Positions 8,493-18,903 of a stretch of DNA of 64,000 nt are shown one piece after another (position 1 is the first letter of the stretch; the number at the start of each line of letters is the position of its first letter). Where the stretch lies: contig NZ_KK073875.1 of the NCBI RefSeq assembly GCF_000585395.1, positions 1,919,895 to 1,983,894 on the forward strand, read 5' to 3'. A program made the translations under genes and the position numbers. Below the pieces are notes generated by a model, which did no database searches, was not told the origin of the DNA, and worked only from the letters and a program-made list of their open reading frames with translations. Source of the DNA: Saccharibacillus sacchari DSM 19268 (GTDB lineage: Bacteria > Bacillota > Bacilli > Paenibacillales > Paenibacillaceae).

Positions 8493-10541
8493 CTAAAATT
8501 TAAACTGCCGGATCATCCGGTTGAGTCGGTCGGCGCTGTCGTTCGTTTTTCGGGCTTCTTCGGCGATTTGGTTGGCTTGGCTTACGGCGGCGGCCGTTTT
8601 ATCGGCGATTTCTTCCGTGCCTTGCGCCGATTCGTTGTTGGAGCCGGAGATTTCGTTGATCGCTTGCGTCAAATTCTGAACCGAAGCGCTCAGCTGCTCG
8701 CTGGTGGAACTGAATTCGGCGACCATGCGGTCGATATACGTCGCGTCGTTCAGATAAGACTCGCTCGTTTTGTTCATCATCGCGTAATCATCGGCGATAT
8801 TGCCCGTCAGCAGAGCGACCAGGCGCTGCGTGAACTGCTGCAGGTTGCCGACGGATTCCGTGACGCCGACCGTGATATTTTGGATCTGTCCGACCGTGTT
8901 TTTGGAAGCGTCGGCCAGTTTGCGGATTTCATCGGCAACGACCGCGAACCCTTTGCCCGCTTCGCCCGCGCGCGCCGCTTCGATCGAAGCATTCAAGGCA
9001 AGCAAATTCGTTTGTTGGGTGATTTGCAGGATCGCTTCGCTGAGCGCTTTGATCTCGTCGACCGATTTGGACTTTTCGAGCGCTTCGTCGAGACCGCTTT
9101 TGACTTCTGCGTACACGACCGACGTCTCGGCGATCGACCGCTCCAACGCCGTTTTGAGGTCGCCGGCCCGCCGGCTGATGACCGCCGCTTCGCCCGCCCC
9201 TTCCTGCGCGCCTTTGGCGATCGATTCGATCGCTTTTTCGAATTCGTCCGCGGACGCGTTGATCTGCTGCGCCGAAGCCGCCGTTTCTTCCATTCCCGCC
9301 GACATGTTTTGCGTCGTCGCCGATACGTCCTGCAAATCCCGGTCCATATCGGTAAACAGGACGTTCGCGGCTCCCGCCGCTTCTTTGAGGTACACGGCTT
9401 CCTGGTTGACGGAACTGATGATTTGCTTGGTATTATCGTGCATTTTGTTCATCGAGCGTATCAACACGCCTGTCTCGTCCTTGTTGTTCTCGTAATTGCG
9501 CGGCAGTTCCCGGGAAAAGTCGCCTTGAGCCATGAGTTCCAGTTGTTCGGAAGCCGCGCGGATCGGACGCACGATGCCCCGTACCGCGAAGAACAGAACG
9601 GTCAAAGCGATCAATAGGGCGACGATCGCGATGACAGCCATCGTCGCCAGCATGCCGTACAATTCGTTCATGTAAAAACTGACCGGCAAAAAAGTCACGA
9701 CGTTCATGTTCAGCACGTCGTTTTTGATAAAGGAAGCCAGGTACTTCACGCCGTCGATCGTGACGTAACCCGTGCCTTTTTCGGCGGTCGCAAGCTGCTG
9801 CATCCCTTGTTCGTTGTCCAGTTCGTTAAAATCGGTTTTGAGGATTTGATCGGCGTTTTGCGACGCGATGACCAAGCCTTTATCGTCGGTGACCACGGTC
9901 GTGATGACCTGGTCGTCCTGCTTGTTCGTGATTCCTTTGAGCAAAACGTCGATATCGATCGGAAGGCCGAAAACGCTCAGCACTTGATCGGCGGTATTTT
10001 TGACGGGCGAAGCGATCGCGATGACGGGACGTCCCGTTACCGGCGACGTTTGCAAATCGCCCACGACCGGACCGCCGCTGTCGAGTACCGGTTTGTACCA
10101 CGGAGAAGTCGACAGCATGTCGGTTCCTTGGGAAGCGCCGGACAAACCGTCCAGATACAAAATGTCTTCGTATGTGAAAAAGATGTTTTCGTACAGCCCG
10201 TTCGAATTCGCCAACTTTCGATTGAGGCTGTTTTGAATACGATCGAAACCGGCCCGGTCGGTCACGCCCGTGTCGTTCAATTTTTCGAAGTAGTCGACAG
10301 TGAATAATTCTTCCGAAATCGAATTCGCCATATTCTGCTGCGAAGCGATGATCCGTTCGAGCTCGGTCGCTTTTTCGTTCGCCACCCGCGTCAACGAGTC
10401 CGAGTTCAGTTTTTCGTAAGAACGGGTCGTCATGTAGCCGATGGCGGCAACGGACACGATCATGGATAACGCGATTCCCAAGGCCGTGATGGACATAATG
10501 CGCGAAAACAAACTTTTGTTCAGGCTTCGAAAAGATTTCAT
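8493..10541 (-). CDS. Methyl-accepting chemotaxis protein (dCache-type)
   Basis: 682-aa transmembrane chemoreceptor. TM1 lies at about res. 12-34, followed by an extracellular double-Cache-like sensor (WYKPVLDSG...TSPVTGRP, res. ~40-280), TM2 (~285-310), HAMP, and the cytoplasmic signalling domain with the highly conserved hairpin tip ([26 protein letters not shown], res. ~500-525). It relays ligand occupancy to CheA/CheW. GAGGAG lies about 13 bases before the ATG. The gene is a close paralogue of the next one; identity is near complete in the signalling tip and lower in the sensor, so the ligands may differ. Ligand unknown. Confidence 0.92.
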   Translation of the reverse strand: MKSFRSLNKSLFSRIMSITALGIALSMIVSVAAIGYMTTRSYEKLNSDSLTRVANEKATELERIIASQQNMANSISEELFTVDYFEKLNDTGVTDRAGFDRIQNSLNRKLANSNGLYENIFFTYEDILYLDGLSGASQGTDMLSTSPWYKPVLDSGGPVVGDLQTSPVTGRPVIAIASPVKNTADQVLSVFGLPIDIDVLLKGITNKQDDQVITTVVTDDKGLVIASQNADQILKTDFNELDNEQGMQQLATAEKGTGYVTIDGVKYLASFIKNDVLNMNVVTFLPVSFYMNELYGMLATMAVIAIVALLIALTVLFFAVRGIVRPIRAASEQLELMAQGDFSRELPRNYENNKDETGVLIRSMNKMHDNTKQIISSVNQEAVYLKEAAGAANVLFTDMDRDLQDVSATTQNMSAGMEETAASAQQINASADEFEKAIESIAKGAQEGAGEAAVISRRAGDLKTALERSIAETSVVYAEVKSGLDEALEKSKSVDEIKALSEAILQITQQTNLLALNASIEAARAGEAGKGFAVVADEIRKLADASKNTVGQIQNITVGVTESVGNLQQFTQRLVALLTGNIADDYAMMNKTSESYLNDATYIDRMVAEFSSTSEQLSASVQNLTQAINEISGSNNESAQGTEEIADKTAAAVSQANQIAEEARKTNDSADRLNRMIRQFKF

Positions 10542-10755
10542 TGTTGAAAAAGGCTCCTCTATCGTATAATTTTATACAATTTGATCACTTGGAATTAGAG
10601 AGTGTGCGATCTAGTTCCATTCGACTATTAACCTCTTTTTGCTTGGTTGATTCACCTTTTAGTCGGATAAAGAAAATATTTAAATTTTTATTTCTCAAGA
10701 AAGTCGGTCGATCGCTAAAACCGTTGGTACGAAAAGCTTTTGGACTTACCTGCAA

Positions 10756-10796
10756 AATAAAAAGATCCATTTCTTATAAAGAAAAGAAATGGATCT
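10756..10796 (-). terminator. Rho-independent terminator of chemoreceptor 2
   Basis: Minus-strand hairpin AGATCCATTTCTT / AAGAAATGGATCT followed by TTTTTATTTT. Between 10542 and 10755 the DNA is AT-rich and holds the promoter area of chemoreceptor 1 but no gene. Confidence 0.85.
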
Positions 10797-10837
10797 AAAG
10801 ACCTATCAATCTATGCAATTAACAATGAAGAATTCGA

Positions 10838-12889
10838 TCAGAATTTAAATTGGCGCATGATGGCGTTCAAGCGATCGGCGCTGTCGTTCGTTTTTTGCGC
10901 TTCTCCGGCGATTCCGTTCGCTTTGTCCACGACCGAAGCCGTTTTGTCCGCGATTTCTTCCGTGCCTTCCGCCGCTTCGTTGTTGGAACCGGAGATTTCC
11001 TGGATCGCCTGCGCCAGGTTCTGCACGGACGCGCTCAGCCGCTCGCTGGTGGAACTGAATTCGGACACCATGCGGTCCATGTAATTGGCGTCGTTCAAGT
11101 AAGCTTCGCCGGTTCGGTTCATCATGGCGTAATCTTCCATCACTTTGCCGGTCAACAGTTCGACGAGCCGCTGCGTAAATTGCTGAAGATTCCCTACCGA
11201 TTCCGTGACGTTTCCGGTAATCGTCTGAATCTGTCCGACCGTGTTTTTCGAAGCGTCGGCCAGTTTGCGGATTTCGTCCGCCACGACCGCGAATCCTTTG
11301 CCCGCTTCGCCCGCTCTCGCGGCTTCGATCGACGCATTGAGCGCAAGCAGGTTGGTCTGCTGGGTGATTTGCAGGATCGCTTCGCTGAGCGCTTTGATCT
11401 CGTCGACGGATTTAGAGTTTTCGAGCGCTTCGTCCAAGCCGGATTTCACTTCGTCGTACGCGCCCTTCGTTTCCGTGATCGATCGTTCCAACGCGCTTTT
11501 CAAATCTTCCGCGCGCTTGCTGATGACGGCCGCTTCTTCCGCGCCTTCGTGGGCCCCCGCCGCGATCGAGCCGATCGCTTTTTCGAATTCGTTCGTGGAC
11601 GCGTTGATCTGCTGCGCCGAAGCCGCCGTTTCTTCCATCCCCGCCGACATATTTTGCGTCGTCGCCGACACGTCCTGCAATTCCCGATCGATCTCGGCAA
11701 ACATCGCGCTCGCGGCGGCTGCCGATTCTTTGAGGTAAGCCGATTCTTGATTGACCGACCGGATGATTTGCTTGGTGTTTTCCTGCATGTTGTTCATCGA
11801 ACGGATCAACATGCCCGTTTCGTCCGATTTTTTCCCGTAGCTTTCCGGCATTTCCCGGGAAAAGTCGCCCTGCGCCATCGCTTCCAATTGACCGGACGCC
11901 GCGCGGATCGGACGCACGATGTTGCGAACGACTATGAACATCACCGTTAAAGCAATCAGCAAGGCGCCGACGGCGATCAAGATCATCGCGGCCAACATGC
12001 CGTACAGTGTATCCATATAACTGCTGACGGGCAAAAAAGTCACGACGTTCATATTCAACACATCGTTTTTGATGAAAGCTGCCAAATACCGCTCGCCGTC
12101 GATCGTAATGTAACCCGTGCCGTTCGACGCCGTCGAAAGCTGCGTCATGCCTTTTTGATTGTTTAATTGGTTAAAGTCGGTTTGCAGGACTTGATCGGCA
12201 TCCTGCGAAGCAATGACCAGGCCGCTCGGGTCGGTCACCACGGTCGAAATAATCTGCTGCTCTTCTTTATGGGTTACCCCGCTCAACAGAACGTTGAGAT
12301 CGATAGGCAGCGCGAACACGCTCAATACCTTGTTCGTCTCCGGGCCTTTGACCGGCGAAGCGATCGCGATGGCGGGACGTCCCGTCACCGGGGAAGTCTG
12401 CACATCGCCGACCAACGAATTCCCGCTGTCGAGCACCGGCTTGTACCACGGCGAAGTCGACAGCATATCCGTGCCCTCGGACACGCCCGATAAGCCGTCC
12501 GCGTAAACTTTGTCGGCATAGGTGAAAAATATGTTTTCGTACAATCCGTTCGAACCGTTCAATTTCCGGTTCAAGGATTCTCGAATACGCGCAGAATCCG
12601 CCGGATCGGCCGTTCCCGTCCGATCCAACTTTTCAAAAAAATCGACATTGAAAATCTCGCTCGCGATCGAATCGGCCGCGTTACGCTGCGCGGTGATGGT
12701 CCGCTCCAGCTCGGTCGTTTTTTCGTTTGCCGTCCGGTTCAAGGAATCGCTGTTCAGCGTTTCGTACGAACGCGTTGTCATGTAGCCGATCGCGGCTACA
12801 GAAGCGGCCAAGGCCAGAGCCATGCTTAAAGCGATCACGAACATAATACGTAAAAATAAACTTTGAGTCATTCCTCGAAATCTGTTCAT
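10838..12889 (-). CDS. Methyl-accepting chemotaxis protein, paralogue of the downstream receptor
   Basis: 683-aa chemoreceptor with the same plan: TM1, extracellular dCache-like sensor, TM2, HAMP and signalling domain with the conserved tip. The start used is the ATG at 12889, which aligns with the start of the neighbouring receptor and has AAAGGAAC just upstream; an in-frame ATG 51 bases earlier lacks a ribosome binding site. The two genes are separately terminated, so this is a tandem duplication rather than an operon. Confidence 0.92.
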   Translation of the reverse strand: MNRFRGMTQSLFLRIMFVIALSMALALAASVAAIGYMTTRSYETLNSDSLNRTANEKTTELERTITAQRNAADSIASEIFNVDFFEKLDRTGTADPADSARIRESLNRKLNGSNGLYENIFFTYADKVYADGLSGVSEGTDMLSTSPWYKPVLDSGNSLVGDVQTSPVTGRPAIAIASPVKGPETNKVLSVFALPIDLNVLLSGVTHKEEQQIISTVVTDPSGLVIASQDADQVLQTDFNQLNNQKGMTQLSTASNGTGYITIDGERYLAAFIKNDVLNMNVVTFLPVSSYMDTLYGMLAAMILIAVGALLIALTVMFIVVRNIVRPIRAASGQLEAMAQGDFSREMPESYGKKSDETGMLIRSMNNMQENTKQIIRSVNQESAYLKESAAAASAMFAEIDRELQDVSATTQNMSAGMEETAASAQQINASTNEFEKAIGSIAAGAHEGAEEAAVISKRAEDLKSALERSITETKGAYDEVKSGLDEALENSKSVDEIKALSEAILQITQQTNLLALNASIEAARAGEAGKGFAVVADEIRKLADASKNTVGQIQTITGNVTESVGNLQQFTQRLVELLTGKVMEDYAMMNRTGEAYLNDANYMDRMVSEFSSTSERLSASVQNLAQAIQEISGSNNEAAEGTEEIADKTASVVDKANGIAGEAQKTNDSADRLNAIMRQFKF

Positions 12890-13068
12890 AACAGTTCCTT
12901 TCCTGTTTCCACGCAAAAACCCTATAGATAAGGCATGCATAAAATTCGATATTTTTCGACTTCTTAAAATGTTTTTTGTCGCCTTGCATTCTTTTATTTA
13001 TTCGACATTCCTGTTCGCAATATGTATAGCTTGCTCCGACTATTGGACAAAATCATTCTGCCGGATAA
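12890..13068. other. Intergenic stretch between chemoreceptor 2 and the SLH protein terminator
   Basis: AT-rich leader and promoter area of chemoreceptor 2. I see no confident -35/-10 pair, gene or RNA in it. Confidence 0.5.
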
Positions 13069-13102
13069 ACAAAAAATCCCGCCCTCCCCTTCACGGCGGA
13101 TT
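13069..13102 (-). terminator. Probable terminator of the SLH surface protein gene
   Basis: Minus-strand stem ATCCGCC/GGCGGGAT followed by TTTTTTG. A second inverted repeat (TCGGGCAG/CTGCCCGA, 13157-13185) lies closer to the stop but has no T run. Confidence 0.7.
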
Positions 13103-13197
13103 GCGAGATTGTTCGATCATGCGATTCGAATATCTTCCATTTTCGTACAAACCTTGTCGGGCAGCCGTGCAAAGAAACTGCCCGATCAAATGTATGC

Positions 13198-16100
13198 TTA
13201 CTTATTCGTCGTCATCAGTACCTGCACCGCTTCCGCTCTCGTCGAAGGGGCATTAGGCGCGAACCGCCCGTCCGGACGGCCTTGAAGCAGACCGGCTTCG
13301 GCCAAAGCCGCAGTCGCTTCCTCGGCCCATGCCGGAATATCCGCCGAATCCCGGAAGATCGGAGCCGCTTCCGCGCTTCCTTTCAGGTTCAACGCCCGGA
13401 CCAGCATAACGGCCATTTCCGCCCGCGTGATCGGCTCGTCAGGACGGAAATTCCCGTCCGTGTCGCCCTGAATCCAACCCAGCGCATAGGCCTGTGCTGC
13501 CGACTCCCTCGACCAGGCGCGAATCGCCGCACGATCCGCGAATGCCGTAAGCTCCGGCCGATCGTCGTTATCTGCTTCGGGCAGGGCTGCATCCGCCGCG
13601 CTTCCCGTCGGCAGCAACGTCCGGACCAGCATCGCCGTGAATTCGGCTCGCGTTACCGCCTCCGCGGGACGAAACGTGCCGTCGGCATAACCTTTGACGA
13701 TGCCGCTCGATACCGCTTCGCGAATCAGGTTCGCAGCCCAATGGCCGGACAGGTCCGCGAAGTCCGCCGAAGGCATCTCTGCGCCTCCGCCGGAAGCTCC
13801 TTCATTTCCGGCTTCGGCTTTTTTCGCCGCCAATACCGCAAATTGGCCCGCACCGCTCACTTCTACCGTAATCCGCGACCGATCCGGCAGGTCTTGGCCG
13901 ATCGCGTCTTTGCCGGATTCGATCGTTCCGCCTTCGATTTCACTCCAAGGGTCGGACGAATCTTTTCGATAAAAGACGGCAGCACGCTCCCCGTTCGACA
14001 GTTTGGCTGGATCGAACGTCAAGGTCAGGTTTGCCGGGCGCAGGAAATCGGAAAGGTCGCTTTTGGTCAGCTTGTACGTCGGACCCAGCGATTCGACTCC
14101 GTCCGGCAATCCGCTTTCCGAAGACGGCAGTACGCGAATTTCGATATCCGCTTGCCGGTCTGTCGCGCCTGTCGGAATTCGCAGCCAGATTCCCGATCCC
14201 AGGCTTTCTTCCCCCGCCTGACCGGCTGCCAGCGTGAGCTTTCCGTCTCCCGCGCGATCGCCGGCACTTCCAGAAACCGAAGAATCAAAATCGGAAGGCA
14301 CAGGATCAACCGGAGACGGCACCGAAGGAGCCGGAATAACCGGAGGCTGTACCACCGAGGCCTTATTGACCGTGACTTTCCGTTCCGCTGCCGCCGTTTG
14401 GCCGATCGGGTTATCAACCGTATAGCGTAGCGTGTACACGCCCGGTTTTTGGGAATCTACCGTTCCTTGCGTCCGGATACGGTCCGCCAGATCCCCATAA
14501 TAGGAATCCGAAGCGGTCGCGCCCGGATCGAGGAATATCCCGCCTTCTTCGATCGTCATATCGGTCTTGCCGTTAAGCGTCAAGACAGGCGGTTCGATAA
14601 CATGGACGATTCGTTTCGCTTCCGCCTCGTTGTCTGCCGGGTCGCTTACCCGGTAAACAAGCTCGTACGCTCCCGCCTGATTCGTATCGACCGCGCCCGA
14701 CACCGTGATCATGCTGGAGAGATCGCCTCCTTGATCATCTTCGGCCGCGGCGCCCGGATCGGAGAAATTCGCTCCGATCCCTACGACCGTCGGGTTCTCG
14801 CCGTTCAGTTTAATGACCGGCGCCGTCATATCGTAAATCCGGCTCAGCGGAGCGGAAGGCACATTTCCGTTGCCCGCCGCGTCGCGAAACGCTCCGGCCG
14901 ACATATTCACCGTCACTGCACCTTCGCCGTCCGGCGCGACATCGAAGCTATACACCCTGTTCGTGCCAGATGCCCGGACATTGCTCGCGGTTCCGTTGAC
15001 GACTTCGATACGCCCTTCGTCCAAGACGACGACGTCTTCGCTGAAGGTAGCCGTCACTTCGAACGACCCGTTCACCGAATTGCCCGCCGTTGTCGTCAGC
15101 GCCACGGTCGGCGCGGTTGCGTCATACTGAAGACTCAACACATTGGAGGCCGTATTCAAGACTCCTCTGGCACTCTGAACCGCTCCTGCCGGTATAGCGA
15201 TTTGGACTGCGCCCTCCGCTGTCGGAAGGATGTTTAACGTATAGGTTTGTCCGTTACCAACAACGGATTGCGCCAGACCGTTGACCACCTGCACATCCGT
15301 CACGTCAAAACCCGCGGTGTTTTCGCTGAACGACGCAACGACTTCAAACAGCTTGTTCGTCGGATCGTTCGCCGTCGTCGTCAAAACGACAGTCAGAGGC
15401 GCAAGCATTTGCCAACGCGCGTGCAGTGTTAGATCCCGGCTGATTACCGTTGACCGCGTGACCTGTTCGCCGCCCACCGATTCCGTATACCAGCCTTCGA
15501 AAGAGTACCCCGCGCGCGTCGGAGAAGCGGGAAGCATCAGCCCGGCTTGCTCCAGACTCGTCGCGTACAAAACGATCGGGCTCGGCACCGCGCTCGTACC
15601 TCCGTTCAGTTCAAAAGTCAGGGTGTAACGGTCATGCACTACCTGTGGACCCATAACGGAAACGCTGATCGTTCCGGTATCGTAAACTCTTCCGCTTCCG
15701 CTGATTTTTCCTTGCCCGTTGATGATTCCCGCATTTTCGACCGTAACGCCCGCCGGAACATTCAACTGCTGCCCCGACGGAATCGTGATCGTCCCTGTAT
15801 TGATCAAGGAAAAGAACGGACGGGAGGCCGAGTTTCCCGCTCCGACAGCCGGACCGGTTCCGGCATCGGTGGAAAGAACGACGGTTCCGCCTTCGATCCT
15901 GATTTCTCCCCCCGCGCCTTGATAGCCTCCTCCGATTCCCGCTCCGAAGGTCCCGCCCGTCGCCGTAACCGTTCCGCTTTCGATAATGATCGTTCCCGCC
16001 GTTTCATTACGGCCGCCCCCGATTCCCGCTCCGTACATGCCTCCCCTTGCCGTCAAGCTCCCTCCGCCCGTTGCTCTGATCGCGAGCGAAGCGCCTTGAG

Positions 16101-16431
16101 GCACCCCGATCGCCGCAGCCATCTCGGAGGTCTCGATCGACAGGTCGTATCCTGACAAGTCCAGCGTAAGGCTCCGGCCCGCAGGAACCGCCACATAGCG
16201 TCCCTGTTCCGAAATATTGCGATCCAGTTCGATGATCGTGCCGCTGGCACTATCCCGAAGAGCCGCGTACAGCGTAGCCCAGTCCGACGCCGTAACCCGA
16301 TTTTCTTCGGCACGCACGGATAGCCCTCCGGCTGCGAACATGCCCGTTGTCACGAGCATTACGCACATTAGAAGACGTAAACTTCCTTTCCATAACCTTG
16401 CGGTCGCCGATCGACGCTTTTGTATGTTCAT
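13198..16431 (-). CDS. Large secreted surface protein: beta-helix, InlB-like and Ig-like repeats, three SLH domains
   Basis: 1077 aa. Signal peptide (res. 1-41, ending near SVRA). Res. ~45-250 are Gly-rich repeats of right-handed beta-helix type (TARGGMYGAGIGGG, TATGGTFGAGIGGG). Then a Listeria-Bacteroides (InlB B) repeat ending with GYSFEGWYTE, two bacterial Ig-like repeats (TTTANDPTNKLFEVVASFSE and TTTAGNSVNGSFEVTATFSE), two DUF5011-like domains (VSDPADNEA, YTVDNPIGQ), and a ZU5-like or low-complexity spacer. The last ~180 residues hold three S-layer-homology domains (FADLSGHWAANLIREAV ... GRFAPNAPSTRAEAVQVL) that bind pyruvylated wall polysaccharide. Non-covalent cell-surface attachment is therefore expected. 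GGAGG lies 9 bases upstream of the ATG. Adhesion or substrate binding is inferred; no catalytic motif was seen. Confidence 0.88.
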   Translation of the reverse strand: MNIQKRRSATARLWKGSLRLLMCVMLVTTGMFAAGGLSVRAEENRVTASDWATLYAALRDSASGTIIELDRNISEQGRYVAVPAGRSLTLDLSGYDLSIETSEMAAAIGVPQGASLAIRATGGGSLTARGGMYGAGIGGGRNETAGTIIIESGTVTATGGTFGAGIGGGYQGAGGEIRIEGGTVVLSTDAGTGPAVGAGNSASRPFFSLINTGTITIPSGQQLNVPAGVTVENAGIINGQGKISGSGRVYDTGTISVSVMGPQVVHDRYTLTFELNGGTSAVPSPIVLYATSLEQAGLMLPASPTRAGYSFEGWYTESVGGEQVTRSTVISRDLTLHARWQMLAPLTVVLTTTANDPTNKLFEVVASFSENTAGFDVTDVQVVNGLAQSVVGNGQTYTLNILPTAEGAVQIAIPAGAVQSARGVLNTASNVLSLQYDATAPTVALTTTAGNSVNGSFEVTATFSEDVVVLDEGRIEVVNGTASNVRASGTNRVYSFDVAPDGEGAVTVNMSAGAFRDAAGNGNVPSAPLSRIYDMTAPVIKLNGENPTVVGIGANFSDPGAAAEDDQGGDLSSMITVSGAVDTNQAGAYELVYRVSDPADNEAEAKRIVHVIEPPVLTLNGKTDMTIEEGGIFLDPGATASDSYYGDLADRIRTQGTVDSQKPGVYTLRYTVDNPIGQTAAAERKVTVNKASVVQPPVIPAPSVPSPVDPVPSDFDSSVSGSAGDRAGDGKLTLAAGQAGEESLGSGIWLRIPTGATDRQADIEIRVLPSSESGLPDGVESLGPTYKLTKSDLSDFLRPANLTLTFDPAKLSNGERAAVFYRKDSSDPWSEIEGGTIESGKDAIGQDLPDRSRITVEVSGAGQFAVLAAKKAEAGNEGASGGGAEMPSADFADLSGHWAANLIREAVSSGIVKGYADGTFRPAEAVTRAEFTAMLVRTLLPTGSAADAALPEADNDDRPELTAFADRAAIRAWSRESAAQAYALGWIQGDTDGNFRPDEPITRAEMAVMLVRALNLKGSAEAAPIFRDSADIPAWAEEATAALAEAGLLQGRPDGRFAPNAPSTRAEAVQVLMTTNK

Positions 16432-16572
16432 GACCCTTTCCTCCCGGTTCTCTTTGTTCGAATGGCAAGCTTACCGAATTGATCTTTATCAGTATAAGCG
16501 AGTGTCGATTTTGTGAACACTACCGTTATTCGCAAACGCCGACTATTTTTTTCGCGGCGGACAAAGGCGGAC

Positions 16573-16613
16573 AAAAAAAGACTCAAATCCCGCTATCACA
16601 GCGAAATTTGAGC
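16573..16613 (-). terminator. Rho-independent terminator of the serine hydrolase gene
   Basis: Minus-strand hairpin GCTCAAATTTCGCT / AGCGGGATTTGAGT followed by seven T. Confidence 0.85.
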
Positions 16614-16659
16614 TTTCTGATCGGAACTCAGACCGTTTTTCGTATATACGATCCGCTTT

Positions 16660-18768
16660 TTATTTCAAATTGACTTTCAATACGTTCCCGGCTGCTCCGC
16701 CGAACACGATCTTTCCGCCTTCCGGCAGGACCGCCGTATTCGAACCCATCGCGACCGACAGACCTACAGGCGCGCCGTTGGCATCGTAGACCGCGAAGCC
16801 CGTGCCTTCCGGCAGTTCTGCCGTCAATGTTTTGCCTGCCAGGCTCGCCGGAATATCGAACCAACGCACGCTGCCCGAAGCGGGAATCGTCACGAGGGAA
16901 GCATGCCCGGCGTAGATCGGCTGAATCGCGTCTTCGCTCACATAAGTGCGGCCGTCGGCTTGCAGATACTCGATGCCGCCTTGGCGGGAGAAGTCCAGAT
17001 CGAACGTATCGCGACCGTTCATGACCGGAATTTCGGCAACGTTGACCGCATGATCGGCATCAACGATTTTCGTTCCGTTGGCGTAGCCGCCGCTCGCATC
17101 AAGCTTGATCGTTTTCGTCAGCACGGAAGGCGCGATGTAAAAGAGCGAATTAATCTTCTCGTCCAGCGCGTAGTAGGTCTTGCCTTCGCGCTGTTTCCAG
17201 GCTGCCGCCGCCGAAGCTTCTACCGGATTCGCGTCCAGCTTCTGCACTTCGTAAAAGGCCATGCGCGAACTTCCGATCGACGGAAATTGAAGATCGCTGG
17301 TAATGCGCATGTACGTGTGGCCGTTCGTCTGCTCGTCGAAACCCAGCACGGCGCGGCCGTCTTCGCTCGTAAACTCGCCGTCTCCGGTATAGACGTAAGA
17401 CTGGGCCGGAATCATGTCGCTCATGAGAGCGGGCATTTGGATGGCGCCGTTTTCGATTTTGACGATGCGCGTCTCTCCTACGTTGCCGTACAAGCCGCTG
17501 TATTTGTCCATGCTTGCCGGCATGGCTTGTTTGACCGGTTTTTGGAACGTCTGTTCAGGCAAAATGTTCGTGATTTTCCCGGTCTGCTTCAGATACTCCA
17601 ACAGGATGTCGGTACCCGCCGTCGTGTTGAATACGGACGAGCCGCCGGACGTGACGAACGCGATCGAAATATCGTCGTCGGGCAAAGTAATCAGCGCGGA
17701 GTGGTACATGATCGTGTCGCCGCCTTTGGTTGCCGCCCGGATGTTGTAGTCGCCGAATGGTTCGAGATCGACGGAATCCCAGCCGAGTCCGTAACCGAAC
17801 GCGTTTTTCGTATCCGGCACCCAGACGCCGTTACGGTACTCCGGCTGAAGCATCGCTTCCGCGGACGCTGCGGACAGCAGCTCGGGATGCTTGCCGCTCA
17901 GGACTTCGGAGAACAGCGTCATTTCTTCCGCGGTCGAGTAGACGCCGCCCGTGCCGAGGATATTGGCGTTTTCCGGCAGCAGCGCATTCGGAATGCCCGG
18001 CAGGCGGATCGGTTCGAGCTGGTTGCGGTCGAAAGTATCCAGCGGCGTTTTCGTGGAGGTCAGGCCGAGCGGTTCGCTGACGTTCTTTTGCAAAAACTCG
18101 CTGTAGCCCATGCCGCTCACGCGTTCCACCAGCAGCTCCAGCAGTTGGAAGCCGTCGTTGGCGTATACGGAATATTCGCCCGGGTCGGACTTGAGGCGCT
18201 GCTTGCTTAGATTGCTGAGCAGTTGATCGTAGTTCTGCGTGTCGTTGTCTCCGAGCAGCATGCTGTTTTTGTAATGGGAACCGTACAAGCCGGCCGAATG
18301 GTTCATCAGCATGCGCGGCGTGATCTCTTTGTAGCGCTCGTCCGCCATTTTGAAATCGGAAATGTACGTCGTCAGCGGTTTGTCCATATCGATTTTGCCG
18401 TCGTCGACAAGCATCATCGTCGCGGCGGTCACGTACATTTTGCTGACCGATCCGATGCCGAACATGCTGCCCGCGTCGATGTTTTGCTTATTGCCGCTGT
18501 CGTCCAACGTCGTGCCGCCGGACAGCACCACTTTGCCGCCGTCGCGAATCGCGTACTGCGCCCCGGTCACGCCGTAGTTCGCCATCAGCGCCTCGACCAT
18601 TTCTTTCGCTTTGGCTTGCGCGGCGTTTTTCTGTTCGACCGTCTGCGCGGATGCCGCAGGATTCGCCGCTTGCGCGGAACTTTGTCCCTCGGCTACCGGA
18701 AGGGCCAGAAGCAGCGCGAGAAGCGCAGCCGTACTTGTTTTTTTCCAAACGTTTATCGGTTGTGTCAT
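16660..18768 (-). CDS. Secreted serine hydrolase, beta-lactamase/D-Ala-D-Ala carboxypeptidase-like
   Basis: 702 aa with a signal peptide (ALLALLLALPVAEGQSSAQA). The catalytic SxxK is SVSK (res. ~108-111), and a Y-x-N box is YAN (near res. 200) of the class C beta-lactamase/PBP4*-like fold (res. ~50-385). The C-terminal ~300 residues are beta-rich and unassigned; their end (SGSVRWFDIPASLAGKTLTA) resembles carbohydrate-binding or jelly-roll modules. Likely acts outside the membrane on D-amino-acid-containing peptides or esters; the substrate cannot be told from sequence. It is downstream of the histidine kinase gene but separated from it by a terminator. Confidence 0.85.
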   Translation of the reverse strand: MTQPINVWKKTSTAALLALLLALPVAEGQSSAQAANPAASAQTVEQKNAAQAKAKEMVEALMANYGVTGAQYAIRDGGKVVLSGGTTLDDSGNKQNIDAGSMFGIGSVSKMYVTAATMMLVDDGKIDMDKPLTTYISDFKMADERYKEITPRMLMNHSAGLYGSHYKNSMLLGDNDTQNYDQLLSNLSKQRLKSDPGEYSVYANDGFQLLELLVERVSGMGYSEFLQKNVSEPLGLTSTKTPLDTFDRNQLEPIRLPGIPNALLPENANILGTGGVYSTAEEMTLFSEVLSGKHPELLSAASAEAMLQPEYRNGVWVPDTKNAFGYGLGWDSVDLEPFGDYNIRAATKGGDTIMYHSALITLPDDDISIAFVTSGGSSVFNTTAGTDILLEYLKQTGKITNILPEQTFQKPVKQAMPASMDKYSGLYGNVGETRIVKIENGAIQMPALMSDMIPAQSYVYTGDGEFTSEDGRAVLGFDEQTNGHTYMRITSDLQFPSIGSSRMAFYEVQKLDANPVEASAAAAWKQREGKTYYALDEKINSLFYIAPSVLTKTIKLDASGGYANGTKIVDADHAVNVAEIPVMNGRDTFDLDFSRQGGIEYLQADGRTYVSEDAIQPIYAGHASLVTIPASGSVRWFDIPASLAGKTLTAELPEGTGFAVYDANGAPVGLSVAMGSNTAVLPEGGKIVFGGAAGNVLKVNLK

Positions 18769-18865
18769 GTTTATTCATCCTCTCGAAAAAGTGTGGGATA
18801 CCGTTTCTCCATGCACAAAGCATACCGCACAAGCCTAAGCCGAACGAAAAAATGCCCCGAAACGC

Positions 18866-18898
18866 AAAAAAAGATCCCCGAACGACAAGTTCGGAGAA
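18866..18898 (-). terminator. Terminator of the AgrC/AgrA-like operon
   Basis: Minus-strand stem TCTCCGAAC / GTTCGGGGA with seven T after it, immediately past the kinase stop. Confidence 0.85.
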
Positions 18899-18903
18899 CT
18901 TTT

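Noticed and set aside
10542..10640. Sigma-D-like flagellar promoter before chemoreceptor 1 (CAAA ... CGATAG)
   Set aside because: Only partial match to the consensus and the spacing is short; not strong enough to list as a feature.
13157..13185. Inverted repeat TCGGGCAG/CTGCCCGA as terminator of the SLH gene
   Set aside because: The loop is 13 nt and no T run follows on either strand; the hairpin at 13069-13102 fits better.
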